A DNA stretch of 64,000 bases from Akkermansiaceae bacterium UBA956 (GTDB lineage: Bacteria > Verrucomicrobiota > Verrucomicrobiia > Verrucomicrobiales > Akkermansiaceae): contig DBCO01000025.1 in NCBI GenBank assembly GCA_002293145.1, forward strand, positions 1-64,000, given 5' to 3'. The position numbers were made by a program, and so were the translations under genes. Positions 51,119-59,316 of this stretch are shown here, piece after piece (the stretch's first letter is position 1; each line of letters begins with the position of its first letter). The notes beneath the pieces were generated by a model that was not told the origin of the DNA, did not search any database, and was given only the letters and a program-made list of their open reading frames with translations.

Positions 51119-52470
51119 GCGAAGTAAACAGCAGTTCTCCGCTCCGTTCTCTAGGAACAGGTTTCTACAACTTGTTAGGGCTTAATCGCTCCATACTACT
51201 GGCGAGCGGCCCTCGTTTTTTCGGCATGGTCTTGGGCCCTATTGGTTCCATAATCATCGTTTATACCTTATCTACGCCACAACAAGGCATGTTCTATGTT
51301 TTCATGAGCATGCTGGGATTGAAGAGTTTTTTTGAATTGGGTGCGACTGCGTGCATCGGTCAGCTGACGCCGCATCATCTGAGTGAAGATGGAAAAACGC
51401 CGAGCGTCGAGATGGTAAGCATTGCTCAACGGTGGATGGCCACAGTTGCGCTGATCTTTGGGCTGTTCTCAGTAGCCTTAGGTTTTTTCTATTTAACATG
51501 GTGCGGTTACCGTGATCCCTGGACACACATTTTGTGGATTGCTGCCGTGATCCCCACAGCGCTATCAGGCATTCAAGAGGGACGACTGCAATTGATGTAT
51601 GGTGCGGGCCAGGTGGATGAAGTGAGTCGCATTCGTTGGTGGGTAATGATTTTTCAATACGCGGTTCAGTGGGGATTGTTGTTAGTCGGCGCTGGATTGC
51701 TGTCCTTTTCCTGTGCTGCACTCGCAGGAGTTATCATTCAACAGTGGCGGCTACGCAAAGGACAGGCTTGGTTGTTTAGCGCTAGCTCACGCACCGATAC
51801 GGGCCTGCGCGCTCAGATTCGCAGCGAGATGGTGAGCTTGGTCAAAAGGTCAAGTATCGTTTATTTGGCGGGATTTTTTGTGCTGAACATCCAACAGCCG
51901 ATATTGTTTCGATTTGCTGGTGCCGAAGCTTCCGCGCGATTTGGATTTACGTTGATGATCATCAATAGCCTGTTAGGCATAGCATCGTTGTGGGGTATGA
52001 CAGCTTTTCCTCATTTTGCTAGGTTAGTCGCTGAGGGCAGGGTGGATGAAGGGTTCCAAAAATTTCGAGCTACGTGGTTACGCGCGGTATTCGTTGCTAG
52101 TCTGGCATCGATCGCGGCCATTTGTGCCGTGGAGATCCTGCGCATGGTTCCTCGTTTCCATGATCGCTTGATGCCTTTATTGGCGATGTTACCGCTGGGA
52201 ATTGCCGTGTGGATTCAAACCGTGGGAAATTGTGCGACCTATTGGCCCCGAGCTTTCAAGCAAGAACCTTATGTGCCTACCGCGGTCACACAGATGCTTA
52301 TCACTCCGCTTGTAGCATGGTTAGCGGTCATTTGGTATGGTCCTGACGCGATCAGTTGGGCAAATTTGATTAGTTGGATTGCCGGTGGCACGACGATGTT
52401 TTTCATTACGCGAGCGTTCTTACCGGGGCGTCCCCTCGCCGTAAAGTTTCAGCCCAAACATGCGGACTAA
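51115..52470 (+). CDS. Wzx-like polysaccharide flippase (MOP superfamily)
   Basis: A 451-residue membrane protein with about twelve helices. GPRFFGMVLGPIGSIIIVYTL begins the first helix pair, then FYVFMSMLGLKSFFELG and a central basic loop (QWRLRKGQAWLFSAS). Charged and small residues inside the helices are typical of Wzx/MATE-like flippases. It would move undecaprenyl-diphosphate-linked repeat units to the periplasmic face for the polymerase. It is coupled to the glycosyltransferases on both sides, which supports the role. Confidence 0.82.
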   Translation: MSEVNSSSPLRSLGTGFYNLLGLNRSILLASGPRFFGMVLGPIGSIIIVYTLSTPQQGMFYVFMSMLGLKSFFELGATACIGQLTPHHLSEDGKTPSVEMVSIAQRWMATVALIFGLFSVALGFFYLTWCGYRDPWTHILWIAAVIPTALSGIQEGRLQLMYGAGQVDEVSRIRWWVMIFQYAVQWGLLLVGAGLLSFSCAALAGVIIQQWRLRKGQAWLFSASSRTDTGLRAQIRSEMVSLVKRSSIVYLAGFFVLNIQQPILFRFAGAEASARFGFTLMIINSLLGIASLWGMTAFPHFARLVAEGRVDEGFQKFRATWLRAVFVASLASIAAICAVEILRMVPRFHDRLMPLLAMLPLGIAVWIQTVGNCATYWPRAFKQEPYVPTAVTQMLITPLVAWLAVIWYGPDAISWANLISWIAGGTTMFFITRAFLPGRPLAVKFQPKHAD

Positions 52471-52472
52471 GG

Positions 52473-53633
52473 ATGAAAATTGTATTTCTTACCACCGATA
52501 ATCGCGAGCAGTTTGGCAGCTATGCGGAAGTGACTCCGCATTTTGGCACGGCGATGACAGCTCTTCTTCAAGGGTTTGCCATGATCCCTGATAAGGTTGA
52601 AGTTCATGTTATTTCTTGCGCCAAACGCCGCATGAGCAAACCTGAAAAACTTGCATCGAACATTTGGTTCCATCAGCCGATTGTGCCGCAACTCGGTTGG
52701 GGGCGCAGTGCTTTTGTAGGGTGTGGATTAGCCGTTAGAAAGCTCATCCAAGAAATCAATCCTGATCTTGTTCATGCGCAAGGCACGGAGCGCGATTGCG
52801 CTGTGTCATTGATGCTTTCTGGGCAGCGGACCAAAATTCTTACAATCCATGGTCACATGGCGAGAATCGCAGAAATCACAAAGGCGCGCTTTCCGAGTTA
52901 TTATTGGCTGGCTGCAAAGCTGGAAGCGATGGCCGTGCGCCGTGCCGATGGTGTGGTCGCGCTGACGCATTATACGCAACAGCGAGTCGAAAACAATGCC
53001 CGAAAGACCTGGGTCGTTCCCAATGCGGTGGATGAGGCTTTTTTACGGGTAGAAAATCACCCACAGCCGAAATTAGCGCTCTGTGTGGCAAACGTTCATG
53101 TGTGGAAACAGCAGATTGAGTTGATGAAAGCGCTGGATGGCCTGCCTGCTGATCAGCGACCACAGTTGGTATTTCTCGGAGGTGCTACTTCCAGTGACTA
53201 TGGGAATCGTTTCCGCGCTGCTGTCACCGAGCGCAGTAGTTGGTGTAGATACGAAGGCAATGCGACCCGTGTGCAATTGCGCGCATGGCTTGCGAAAGCA
53301 AGCGTGGTAATACTGCCGTCGATAGAAGACAATTGTCCCATGGTCGTTCTCGAATCCATGGCTGCAGGTGTGCCGGTGGCAGCCTCAAACATTGGCGGCA
53401 TTCCAGATCTCGTTCACCCTGGTAAAACGGGAGAGTTGTTTGATCCGCTGGATCCACCGAGTATTCGTTCAGCTGTGCTGAAATTGCTATCGCAGAATCA
53501 TTATCGTGACGACTGCGCACGCCATGCGCGCTTGTATGCAATCGAAAATTATCATCCAAAGAGTGTCGCGGAACGTCATTTGGCCATCTATGAAGACTTG
53601 ATTCTTCAGAAAAAAACTTCCAGGCAAGCGTAA
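52473..53633 (+). CDS. Family 4 glycosyltransferase
   Basis: A 386-residue GT-B enzyme from the ATG at 52473; the frame is open further back inside the flippase gene. It has LVHAQGTERDCAVSLML, KILTIHGHMARIA, the domain hinge WVVPNAVDEAFLRVEN and the donor-site segment SIEDNCPMVVLESMAAGVPV, which is the GT4 E/D-x7-E element, then ASNIGGIPDLVHPGKTGELF. It is a retaining glycosyltransferase of the repeat-unit assembly line. It lies 2 bp after the flippase gene and 4 bp before the acyltransferase gene. Confidence 0.93.
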   Translation: MKIVFLTTDNREQFGSYAEVTPHFGTAMTALLQGFAMIPDKVEVHVISCAKRRMSKPEKLASNIWFHQPIVPQLGWGRSAFVGCGLAVRKLIQEINPDLVHAQGTERDCAVSLMLSGQRTKILTIHGHMARIAEITKARFPSYYWLAAKLEAMAVRRADGVVALTHYTQQRVENNARKTWVVPNAVDEAFLRVENHPQPKLALCVANVHVWKQQIELMKALDGLPADQRPQLVFLGGATSSDYGNRFRAAVTERSSWCRYEGNATRVQLRAWLAKASVVILPSIEDNCPMVVLESMAAGVPVAASNIGGIPDLVHPGKTGELFDPLDPPSIRSAVLKLLSQNHYRDDCARHARLYAIENYHPKSVAERHLAIYEDLILQKKTSRQA

Positions 53634-53637
53634 TTTT

Positions 53638-54810
53638 ATGTCTGACAAGTCACTCAATCCATCGACTCTGCCTGCCTTAGATTTTGCTCGTGGCATGATG
53701 GCTACATTTGTATTCTTGAGTCATACAGCAATCCTTACGGGAGCTGTCGGTGATTTAAGGTATGTGTTTCGGCTAGGAGGAGTAGCCGTTGAGATTTTTA
53801 TGTTCATCTCGGGGTTTTTGATGCTTTGGCATTTCCAATTACGCGAGACCAAAGAGCCATGGGATAAAATGAAAACGTGGCGTGCTTTTTGGGTTCGACG
53901 GTTTTTTAGAATGGCACCACTTTATTGGATCTTGTTGGTTGTCATCTTCGCATTTCACCAACCGCTGCAAGATTTTCATCATAAGATCCATGAAACATTC
54001 TCACTACCTTGGGCAGGGCAAGAAGTATACCCGAGTCGCATTGACTCGAATCTCAGTGCTGGAAATGTTTTGGCCCATTTTAGCTTCGTATTTGGCATCA
54101 TACCAAAATGGGCCAGCAACAATCTCCTGCCTGACTGGAGTATCACTCTTGAAATGCAGTTTTATTTGTTGTTTCCGCTTCTGGCGTTGATGATGAAGCG
54201 CGTTGGGTGGATTGTGCTCACGATTGCTGTGTTGATTTTGTGGCAGTTGTTTGCGTCTAATACTGGGGTGGGCCTAACGACGAACTCTGGCCCGTGGGGC
54301 TGGTTTCCGATGCCGACGATCCTTCCTCTACGCATCGCAGTTTTCTTTTCTGGTATGCTGGTGGCATGGGGGCTCGCGCGATGGCACCAATCGGGAAAAG
54401 GATTGCCAGAAATGCTTGTAGCTGTTGGTATAGGTTGGTTTAGCGATCATCTTCTGGCTCTATTCATCATTGGGTTTATCGCGTGGGAATTTACGAGTCG
54501 AAGTTCAAGATTTTCGCAATGGCTTCCTATTCGAATGGTGCAATCGTTGTTTTCGTCGCGAATCATCAGGCTTTTTGCGGACGCTTCCTATGGCATCTAT
54601 CTCTGCCACATGTTAGTGTTACTCGCCGTAATGTGGTTCTTATTGAGCAATCAAGGATTTATCGAATATTCACCGATTAAGCGTTTTATCATCGTTTCTG
54701 CCTTATCATTTCCACCCATTTTTGGACTCTCCTTGGCATGTCATCGCTGGATCGAAAAACCAGGCATAGAACTTGGACGTAAGCTTGTTAATAAATTACC
54801 TCGCAATTAA
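53638..54810 (+). CDS. Acyltransferase 3 family membrane protein
   Basis: A 390-residue protein with about ten membrane helices. PALDFARGMMATFVFLSHTAI carries the conserved Arg and catalytic-site His (R/K-x10-H pattern), followed by FMFISGFLMLWHF and WRAFWVRRFFRMAPLYWI, the classical family signature. It would transfer O-acetyl or another acyl group to a sugar of the polysaccharide. It is close to the GT4 gene and followed after about 40 bp by a methyltransferase, so the repeat unit is likely decorated. Confidence 0.93.
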   Translation: MSDKSLNPSTLPALDFARGMMATFVFLSHTAILTGAVGDLRYVFRLGGVAVEIFMFISGFLMLWHFQLRETKEPWDKMKTWRAFWVRRFFRMAPLYWILLVVIFAFHQPLQDFHHKIHETFSLPWAGQEVYPSRIDSNLSAGNVLAHFSFVFGIIPKWASNNLLPDWSITLEMQFYLLFPLLALMMKRVGWIVLTIAVLILWQLFASNTGVGLTTNSGPWGWFPMPTILPLRIAVFFSGMLVAWGLARWHQSGKGLPEMLVAVGIGWFSDHLLALFIIGFIAWEFTSRSSRFSQWLPIRMVQSLFSSRIIRLFADASYGIYLCHMLVLLAVMWFLLSNQGFIEYSPIKRFIIVSALSFPPIFGLSLACHRWIEKPGIELGRKLVNKLPRN

Positions 54811-54851
54811 CTCCCGTATAGAGAAAATCATAATCGTAACCCCCTTACATT

Positions 54852-55550
54852 ATGGAAGGACAACTCAATCAAAAAGAACGATCAATTATCAGCAATTGGG
54901 TGACCCAATTGAAGCCCGAGCGCACGCTCGAAGTCGGCACATGGAAAGGTGGCGGCAGCACTCTGCATATTATCAAAGCCTTGGAAGCCAATAGGCAAGG
55001 CCACCTCTGGGGCATCGAAGCTTCCCAAGGGATTTACGAAAGCATGGTGGCCAACATCCGTTCTGCTGGCGATGAGCTTGTCGCTCGATTTACTCCCGTG
55101 TTTGGATTTTCCCAAAAGGTGATTCCTGATCTCATCAAAGACATGAGCAAAGACGCCGTTTTTGGTTTTGTGTTTCTCGACGGCGGTGACAATCCCATGG
55201 AGCAAATCGAGGAGTTTCAATTGATTCGCGATTACGTTCCAGTAGGCGGTGTGATAATGGGACACGATGCTAAACTGCGCAAAGGAAAATGGCTTGTTCC
55301 TTATGTGCGCGCACATGACAACTGGGAGTGTGTGTTGCATGATGTGAGCGAAGAGGGCCTGTTTGAGGCACGCAAGGTGCGTGAGCAACCATCCGAGGAA
55401 AGTAGAAAGAATGCAGCATCGGTTCTTTCCTCTTTGCGTCGGCAGCCTACTGAGTTGATTGGTCGTTGGCTCCCTACGCCAGTTATTAAAGTGATTATGC
55501 GCTTTATCCCTAGAAAATTGCTCCTCAGAATTACACAGGGGCGTAAGTGA
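54852..55550 (+). CDS. Class I SAM-dependent methyltransferase (Methyltransf_24-like)
   Basis: A 232-residue protein. LEVGTWKGGGSTLHII is the SAM motif I, GIEASQGIYESMVANI carries the acidic end of strand 2, and FGFVFLDGGDNPMEQIEEFQLI with GGVIMGHDAKLR are the motif II/III region seen in Methyltransf_24/CmcI-like proteins. The C terminus is basic and amphipathic (VIKVIMRFIPRKLLLRI), so a peripheral membrane association is possible. It probably O-methylates a sugar. Confidence 0.82.
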   Translation: MEGQLNQKERSIISNWVTQLKPERTLEVGTWKGGGSTLHIIKALEANRQGHLWGIEASQGIYESMVANIRSAGDELVARFTPVFGFSQKVIPDLIKDMSKDAVFGFVFLDGGDNPMEQIEEFQLIRDYVPVGGVIMGHDAKLRKGKWLVPYVRAHDNWECVLHDVSEEGLFEARKVREQPSEESRKNAASVLSSLRRQPTELIGRWLPTPVIKVIMRFIPRKLLLRITQGRK

Positions 55551-55568
55551 TTTTTCTTTTATATTCCC

Positions 55569-56414
55569 ATGCAAATCGTATCAGCCTGCATTGTCCGAGA
55601 TCTCCCCGTCTACAGTCTAACCTATCGTAGCATCATTGAGCACATGCCCGGTGCGGAAATTCACGTTGTCACGCGGAAGGAAGACTTTGCCAAATTCAAG
55701 GATGCTTGTGGTCCTGAATTGCACTTATGGGATGAGGCAGACTTTGTACCCGATATGACTTTGGGCGAGTTAAGGAAAATGCCCCTCACAGGCTTTCCCA
55801 ATGGCGCAGGGTGGTACTTTCAACAGTTTCTCAAATACGCATTTGTCAATGTGTCTAATGATGATGAATACTATCTGATTTGGGATGCAGACACGGTATT
55901 GCTGCGGCCCTTGGAATTTTTCACTCCAGATGGGAAACCATTCTACACCACCGCGACGGAACATCATTTGCCGTATTTTGAAACCTTTGAAGCGATTTTT
56001 GGATTCCCCGCTAAACGAGAATTCTCATTCATTTCTCAACATCAAATTATCAACAAAGCTTACCTTCGTCAAATGATGGCTACCATTGAATCACGTCACC
56101 CGACCAGTCGCAACTGGGCTTGGGCCATCATGGAAAATGTGCGCGGAGCAGGTAGCAATTTGTTCAGCGAATATGAGATCTATGGACATTACGTGAAAGC
56201 TGTTTATCCGGAATCATTCGCTGTTCGTGATTTGTTATGGACGCGCACAGGCGGCAGGTATGCCGGTAACCCTCCGAAACAAGATAAACTGCAATGTCTT
56301 GGATTAAAGTTTGCTTTTGCTGCTTTTGAAGTTAGTGATTCAATGCAACGTAAGATATTCAACAAAGTAAGAAAAATACTTCACAAAACAACCGAAATAC
56401 TAAAATTAAATTAG
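55569..56414 (+). CDS. DUF6492-like GT-A protein
   Basis: A 281-residue protein. The N-terminal QIVSACIVRDLPVYSLTYRSII and the aspartate-containing YYLIWDADTVLLRPLEFF (DxD) have the DUF6492 glycosyltransferase-like pattern. It also has FPNGAGWYFQQFLKYAFV and HQIINKAYLRQMMATIE. Members are found in polysaccharide loci of many bacteria and are thought to be glycosyltransferases. No activity has been assigned to this specific group as far as I know. It is 18 bp after the methyltransferase and is the last gene before a non-coding gap. Confidence 0.8.
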   Translation: MQIVSACIVRDLPVYSLTYRSIIEHMPGAEIHVVTRKEDFAKFKDACGPELHLWDEADFVPDMTLGELRKMPLTGFPNGAGWYFQQFLKYAFVNVSNDDEYYLIWDADTVLLRPLEFFTPDGKPFYTTATEHHLPYFETFEAIFGFPAKREFSFISQHQIINKAYLRQMMATIESRHPTSRNWAWAIMENVRGAGSNLFSEYEIYGHYVKAVYPESFAVRDLLWTRTGGRYAGNPPKQDKLQCLGLKFAFAAFEVSDSMQRKIFNKVRKILHKTTEILKLN

Positions 56415-56906
56415 TAATAAATTCAAAATCCGTAGTTGAACGGTTTTAGGTCAAGCTAAGAGGTTTTTTGGGCTACCTTTCCCATCTATGTACCCGCTTC
56501 TCGGTGGCTCTGGTTTTAACTTCTGCTCAGCTAATAGTAGTCATTGTAAAATATTTTCTAGCAACAATTTGTGCTCGGCGAATGAACTGGCGTGTTGGAA
56601 AAGACTGAGTAGATTTTGGTGAAGCACATACTCATGGAGGCGCTTTCCGCAGCGTAAAAGTCCTTCATGCAGAAATCGTCGGCTCAAAGACCGTTTTTGA
56701 GTTTTTGATCTGCTGTGCGTAGTAACTTCGTTGGGTGTAGCCGAGCGCAAGTTCTGCTCCATCGCCTAGGCGGTAAGTCAAAATTTGATACAACACTTCT
56801 ACGATATAACTTGTAGGTAAAACTCCCTTTTTTAAAAATTTCTGTTTCCGAATAAAGATACTCGGCCACATCTAAAAAATCTAATGCAAATTTCACCAAA
56901 TAGTGT
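56415..56906. other. Gene-free stretch with possible decayed coding remnants
   Basis: A 492-bp gap in an otherwise tight locus. On the minus strand, short frames (56541-56762 and 56665-56871) carry plausible protein-like text (VEVLYQILTYRLGDGAELAL, then FLHEGLLRCGKRLHEYVL). One frame shift would join them, so they may be the remains of one gene. I could not identify a family. No transposase, terminal repeat or RNA gene was recognised. A promoter for the next gene may lie here. Confidence 0.5.
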
Positions 56907-57878
56907 ATGTCTAATTCTATTTTGAAATACCGAATTGTGATACCAGTGTTCAATCCTTCACGAGAATTATTGGAGAATATTAGGAAACTGGGATTATCAA
57001 ATCCTGGCGCAATAGAAAGCATATTATTGGTAGATGATGGCTCTACAAATGGCATTCCAGAGCAGGCCGAAAAAATGTTCCCCGGAGTCACTCGAATCCA
57101 AGGTGATGGCTCTCTTTGGTGGTGTGGGGCCATGAAATTAGGTATGTCATACGCCTTAAAGGAGAATATAGACGCTATTGTTTGGTTGAATCATGATTGC
57201 GTGCCTGCTGACGGAACAATTGATAAATTGGTATCATTGGCGGCAATTGAGGGATATGGCGCAGTCTCCGCATGGTGTCGATCGATAGAATCGACCGAGT
57301 TCCCTGTAAATCCTGGATTCCGCAATCTAAATGAAATTCCGGTGTCAGAACTCATGAGTTCTGACATTGTATCTGTTGAGGGTGTTAATGGTAATTGTGT
57401 TGCTATCAATGCCAAGGCTATTCGTTCAGTAGGTCTTCCTGATTCAATTAAACATCCTCATTATGGCGATGGACCCTACACCTACCAACTTTATAGGGCC
57501 GGATTTCGAAATGTCGTCTGCACGTCTGCGAGAGCTTTTTTGGAACGAGAGTATGATCGCTGCATTAGTGTAAAATGGCGCTGTTCATTTTGGAACGCGC
57601 CACTTAGCATAAAGCTACGATATTATTTTCTTTCTCGTAAATCCAAGTTCCATTTCGCTATCAAATACAGCGATGTAGTTGTTTTTCGAGGATATCCGTT
57701 GGCTCCAATTGCTTACTTGGCATCCATGATGCGTGTTTTTGGGGAAATCATCTCAGGTCACCAACTAGCACATAGCATGTCGAGAGAAGCTCGTATTGAG
57801 GCTGTATGCCGTGAATATGAAGGAGTATTTCCGAGAGAAGGAATGATCAAATCTCTGACCCTACTTGAAAATGCGTGA
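56907..57878 (+). CDS. Family 2 glycosyltransferase (rhamnosyltransferase-like)
   Basis: A 323-residue GT-A enzyme. It has RIVIPVFNPSRELLENIRKL, SILLVDDGSTNGI (first aspartates), GDGSLWWCGAMKLGMSYAL and AIVWLNHDCVPADGT, where NHDC stands at the DxD-like metal position. The pattern GDGxLWWxGAM is common in WbbL-type GT2 enzymes. The DNA is clearly more A+T rich than the neighbouring genes. It overlaps the pyruvyltransferase gene by 8 bp, so the two are translated together. Confidence 0.9.
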   Translation: MSNSILKYRIVIPVFNPSRELLENIRKLGLSNPGAIESILLVDDGSTNGIPEQAEKMFPGVTRIQGDGSLWWCGAMKLGMSYALKENIDAIVWLNHDCVPADGTIDKLVSLAAIEGYGAVSAWCRSIESTEFPVNPGFRNLNEIPVSELMSSDIVSVEGVNGNCVAINAKAIRSVGLPDSIKHPHYGDGPYTYQLYRAGFRNVVCTSARAFLEREYDRCISVKWRCSFWNAPLSIKLRYYFLSRKSKFHFAIKYSDVVVFRGYPLAPIAYLASMMRVFGEIISGHQLAHSMSREARIEAVCREYEGVFPREGMIKSLTLLENA

Positions 57879-59094
57879 AATTAAAAAAATAGGGATACTC
57901 AACGCTTATGATGCGCGTAATCGCGGTGATCGAGCGATAGTTGAGGCTCATCTTGGTTTTATCAGAAAGATTCTACCTGATGTTGAGGTGACTATTTTTT
58001 CACCACACCATGATTACAATCGTACTATTTTTGAATCATCGAGCTGCGTCGGGCCTCTCATTTCGGCACCTCTTGGAGCTTCGGCATTATGGCGATTGAT
58101 CAGTCCACCAATAGACTGGTTACTCCATATTTTTGGGTGGCGTGCTGATCACCGAGCCAAGGCATTTCATTCATGTGATGCATACTTTATCTGCGGAGGA
58201 GGCTACTTGTATTCATCGCCAGCCCCTTTGATTAGTCGCCAATTGTGGCTGCATGTAGCTAACATGCTCGCGGCATTGCAGTCCGGTAAACCAGTTTTGG
58301 CGTTTCCACAGTCATGGGGACCTATTCGCAAGTCTACAGACAGGTGGATTTGCCGCAAACTTGCATCCGCGCTCCCGACAATTGTAACACGGGGGCGTGC
58401 ATCAGATCTAATGCTCTCCTCTTGGGGATACAGTGAAAAAATTGTATCTCTTCCAGATGTGGTGATAGCGGCATCGGTGTTAATACCTGAAACAGCAGAT
58501 TGGCGCCTGAGTTCACGACATCAAGGTTCTCTTGGAATCGCTCCTATTGACTGGAATTTCGATCGTAAAGTCGATGCCAGTGGACTATCAGACTACATCT
58601 CTAAGTTGGTCACCATTTCTCAGACTTGGTGTTCAACTGCGGGCAACTCTGTGACCGTCTTTCCTCAAGTGGAGGTTGAGGGGGCTGATGATGATGGAAT
58701 TATTGCACGCAAACTTGTCGCGGCGCTTTTTGCAGTCGGGGTGCCCGTATCTTTTGCAGAAGGTTTGGGATGGGGAGAATATTGGACGAAGATTGCGGCA
58801 CAAGAAGTTTTCATCGGCTGTCGAATGCACTCATGTATTTTTGCGATGGTTTGTGGCGTGCCGACAATTGGACTCGGTTATCAACCTAAATTCACAGAGC
58901 TTTTCGAGCAGTTAGGTCAATTAGATCGCTCTCATTTAATAGAGGATTTTGATCCTGTCAAAGTCTCAACCCAACTGGAGAATATATCAAATGAGGATGA
59001 ACGTATAGCTATTGCCAGAATCGTTGATTCGAATGCATACAAAGTTGTTACGACTCTCGAGCAAGTTTGGCAAAAGACTGTTGCTAGGGCTTAA
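57871..59094 (+). CDS. Polysaccharide pyruvyltransferase family protein
   Basis: A 407-residue protein of the PF04230 family from the ATG at 57871. It has GILNAYDARNRGDRAIVEA near the N terminus (GD-x-A), YFICGGGYLYSSPAPL, LAFPQSWGPIRKSTDRWIC and a C-terminal FIGCRMHSCIFAMVCGVPTIG. These are the core motifs of pyruvyltransferase-fold enzymes, which transfer pyruvate from phosphoenolpyruvate to sugars as ketals or act as related GT-B-like enzymes. It probably adds pyruvate to the surface polysaccharide. It is coupled to the upstream GT2 and followed by a long hairpin. Confidence 0.92.
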   Translation: MREIKKIGILNAYDARNRGDRAIVEAHLGFIRKILPDVEVTIFSPHHDYNRTIFESSSCVGPLISAPLGASALWRLISPPIDWLLHIFGWRADHRAKAFHSCDAYFICGGGYLYSSPAPLISRQLWLHVANMLAALQSGKPVLAFPQSWGPIRKSTDRWICRKLASALPTIVTRGRASDLMLSSWGYSEKIVSLPDVVIAASVLIPETADWRLSSRHQGSLGIAPIDWNFDRKVDASGLSDYISKLVTISQTWCSTAGNSVTVFPQVEVEGADDDGIIARKLVAALFAVGVPVSFAEGLGWGEYWTKIAAQEVFIGCRMHSCIFAMVCGVPTIGLGYQPKFTELFEQLGQLDRSHLIEDFDPVKVSTQLENISNEDERIAIARIVDSNAYKVVTTLEQVWQKTVARA

Positions 59095-59143
59095 CTTAGT
59101 GGATTGTTCATACTCTAAAAATTGTCAAATTAGCATTTTATTC

Positions 59144-59196
59144 GAGTTTTTTTATTTTAGGTTAGGTGACATGTGTAACCTAACCTAAAAAAACTC
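59144..59196. repeat. Long hairpin without flanking T tract
   Basis: TTTTAGGTTAGGT (59155-59167) and ACCTAACCTAAAA (59178-59190) pair perfectly over 13 bp with a 10-nt loop. The outer ends (GAGTTT and AAACTC) can also pair after a short bulge. No T tract follows it on the plus strand, so it is not a standard terminator. It lies between the pyruvyltransferase gene and the GT2-PAS gene. Confidence 0.8.
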
Positions 59197-59316
59197 TTGA
59201 CCCTGAGTCGATTTTTGGGGAATTATATCGCCAGTAGACATGTTATTCATTTTACTAATCAAATCTCGTTGACAAAAGGTGCGTCATTAGAGATTTTCCC
59301 CACCAGTACATCCATT

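Noticed and set aside
59144..59196. Rho-independent terminator for the pyruvyltransferase gene
   Set aside because: The stem is followed by A residues and not T residues on the transcribed direction, so a normal intrinsic terminator is unlikely.
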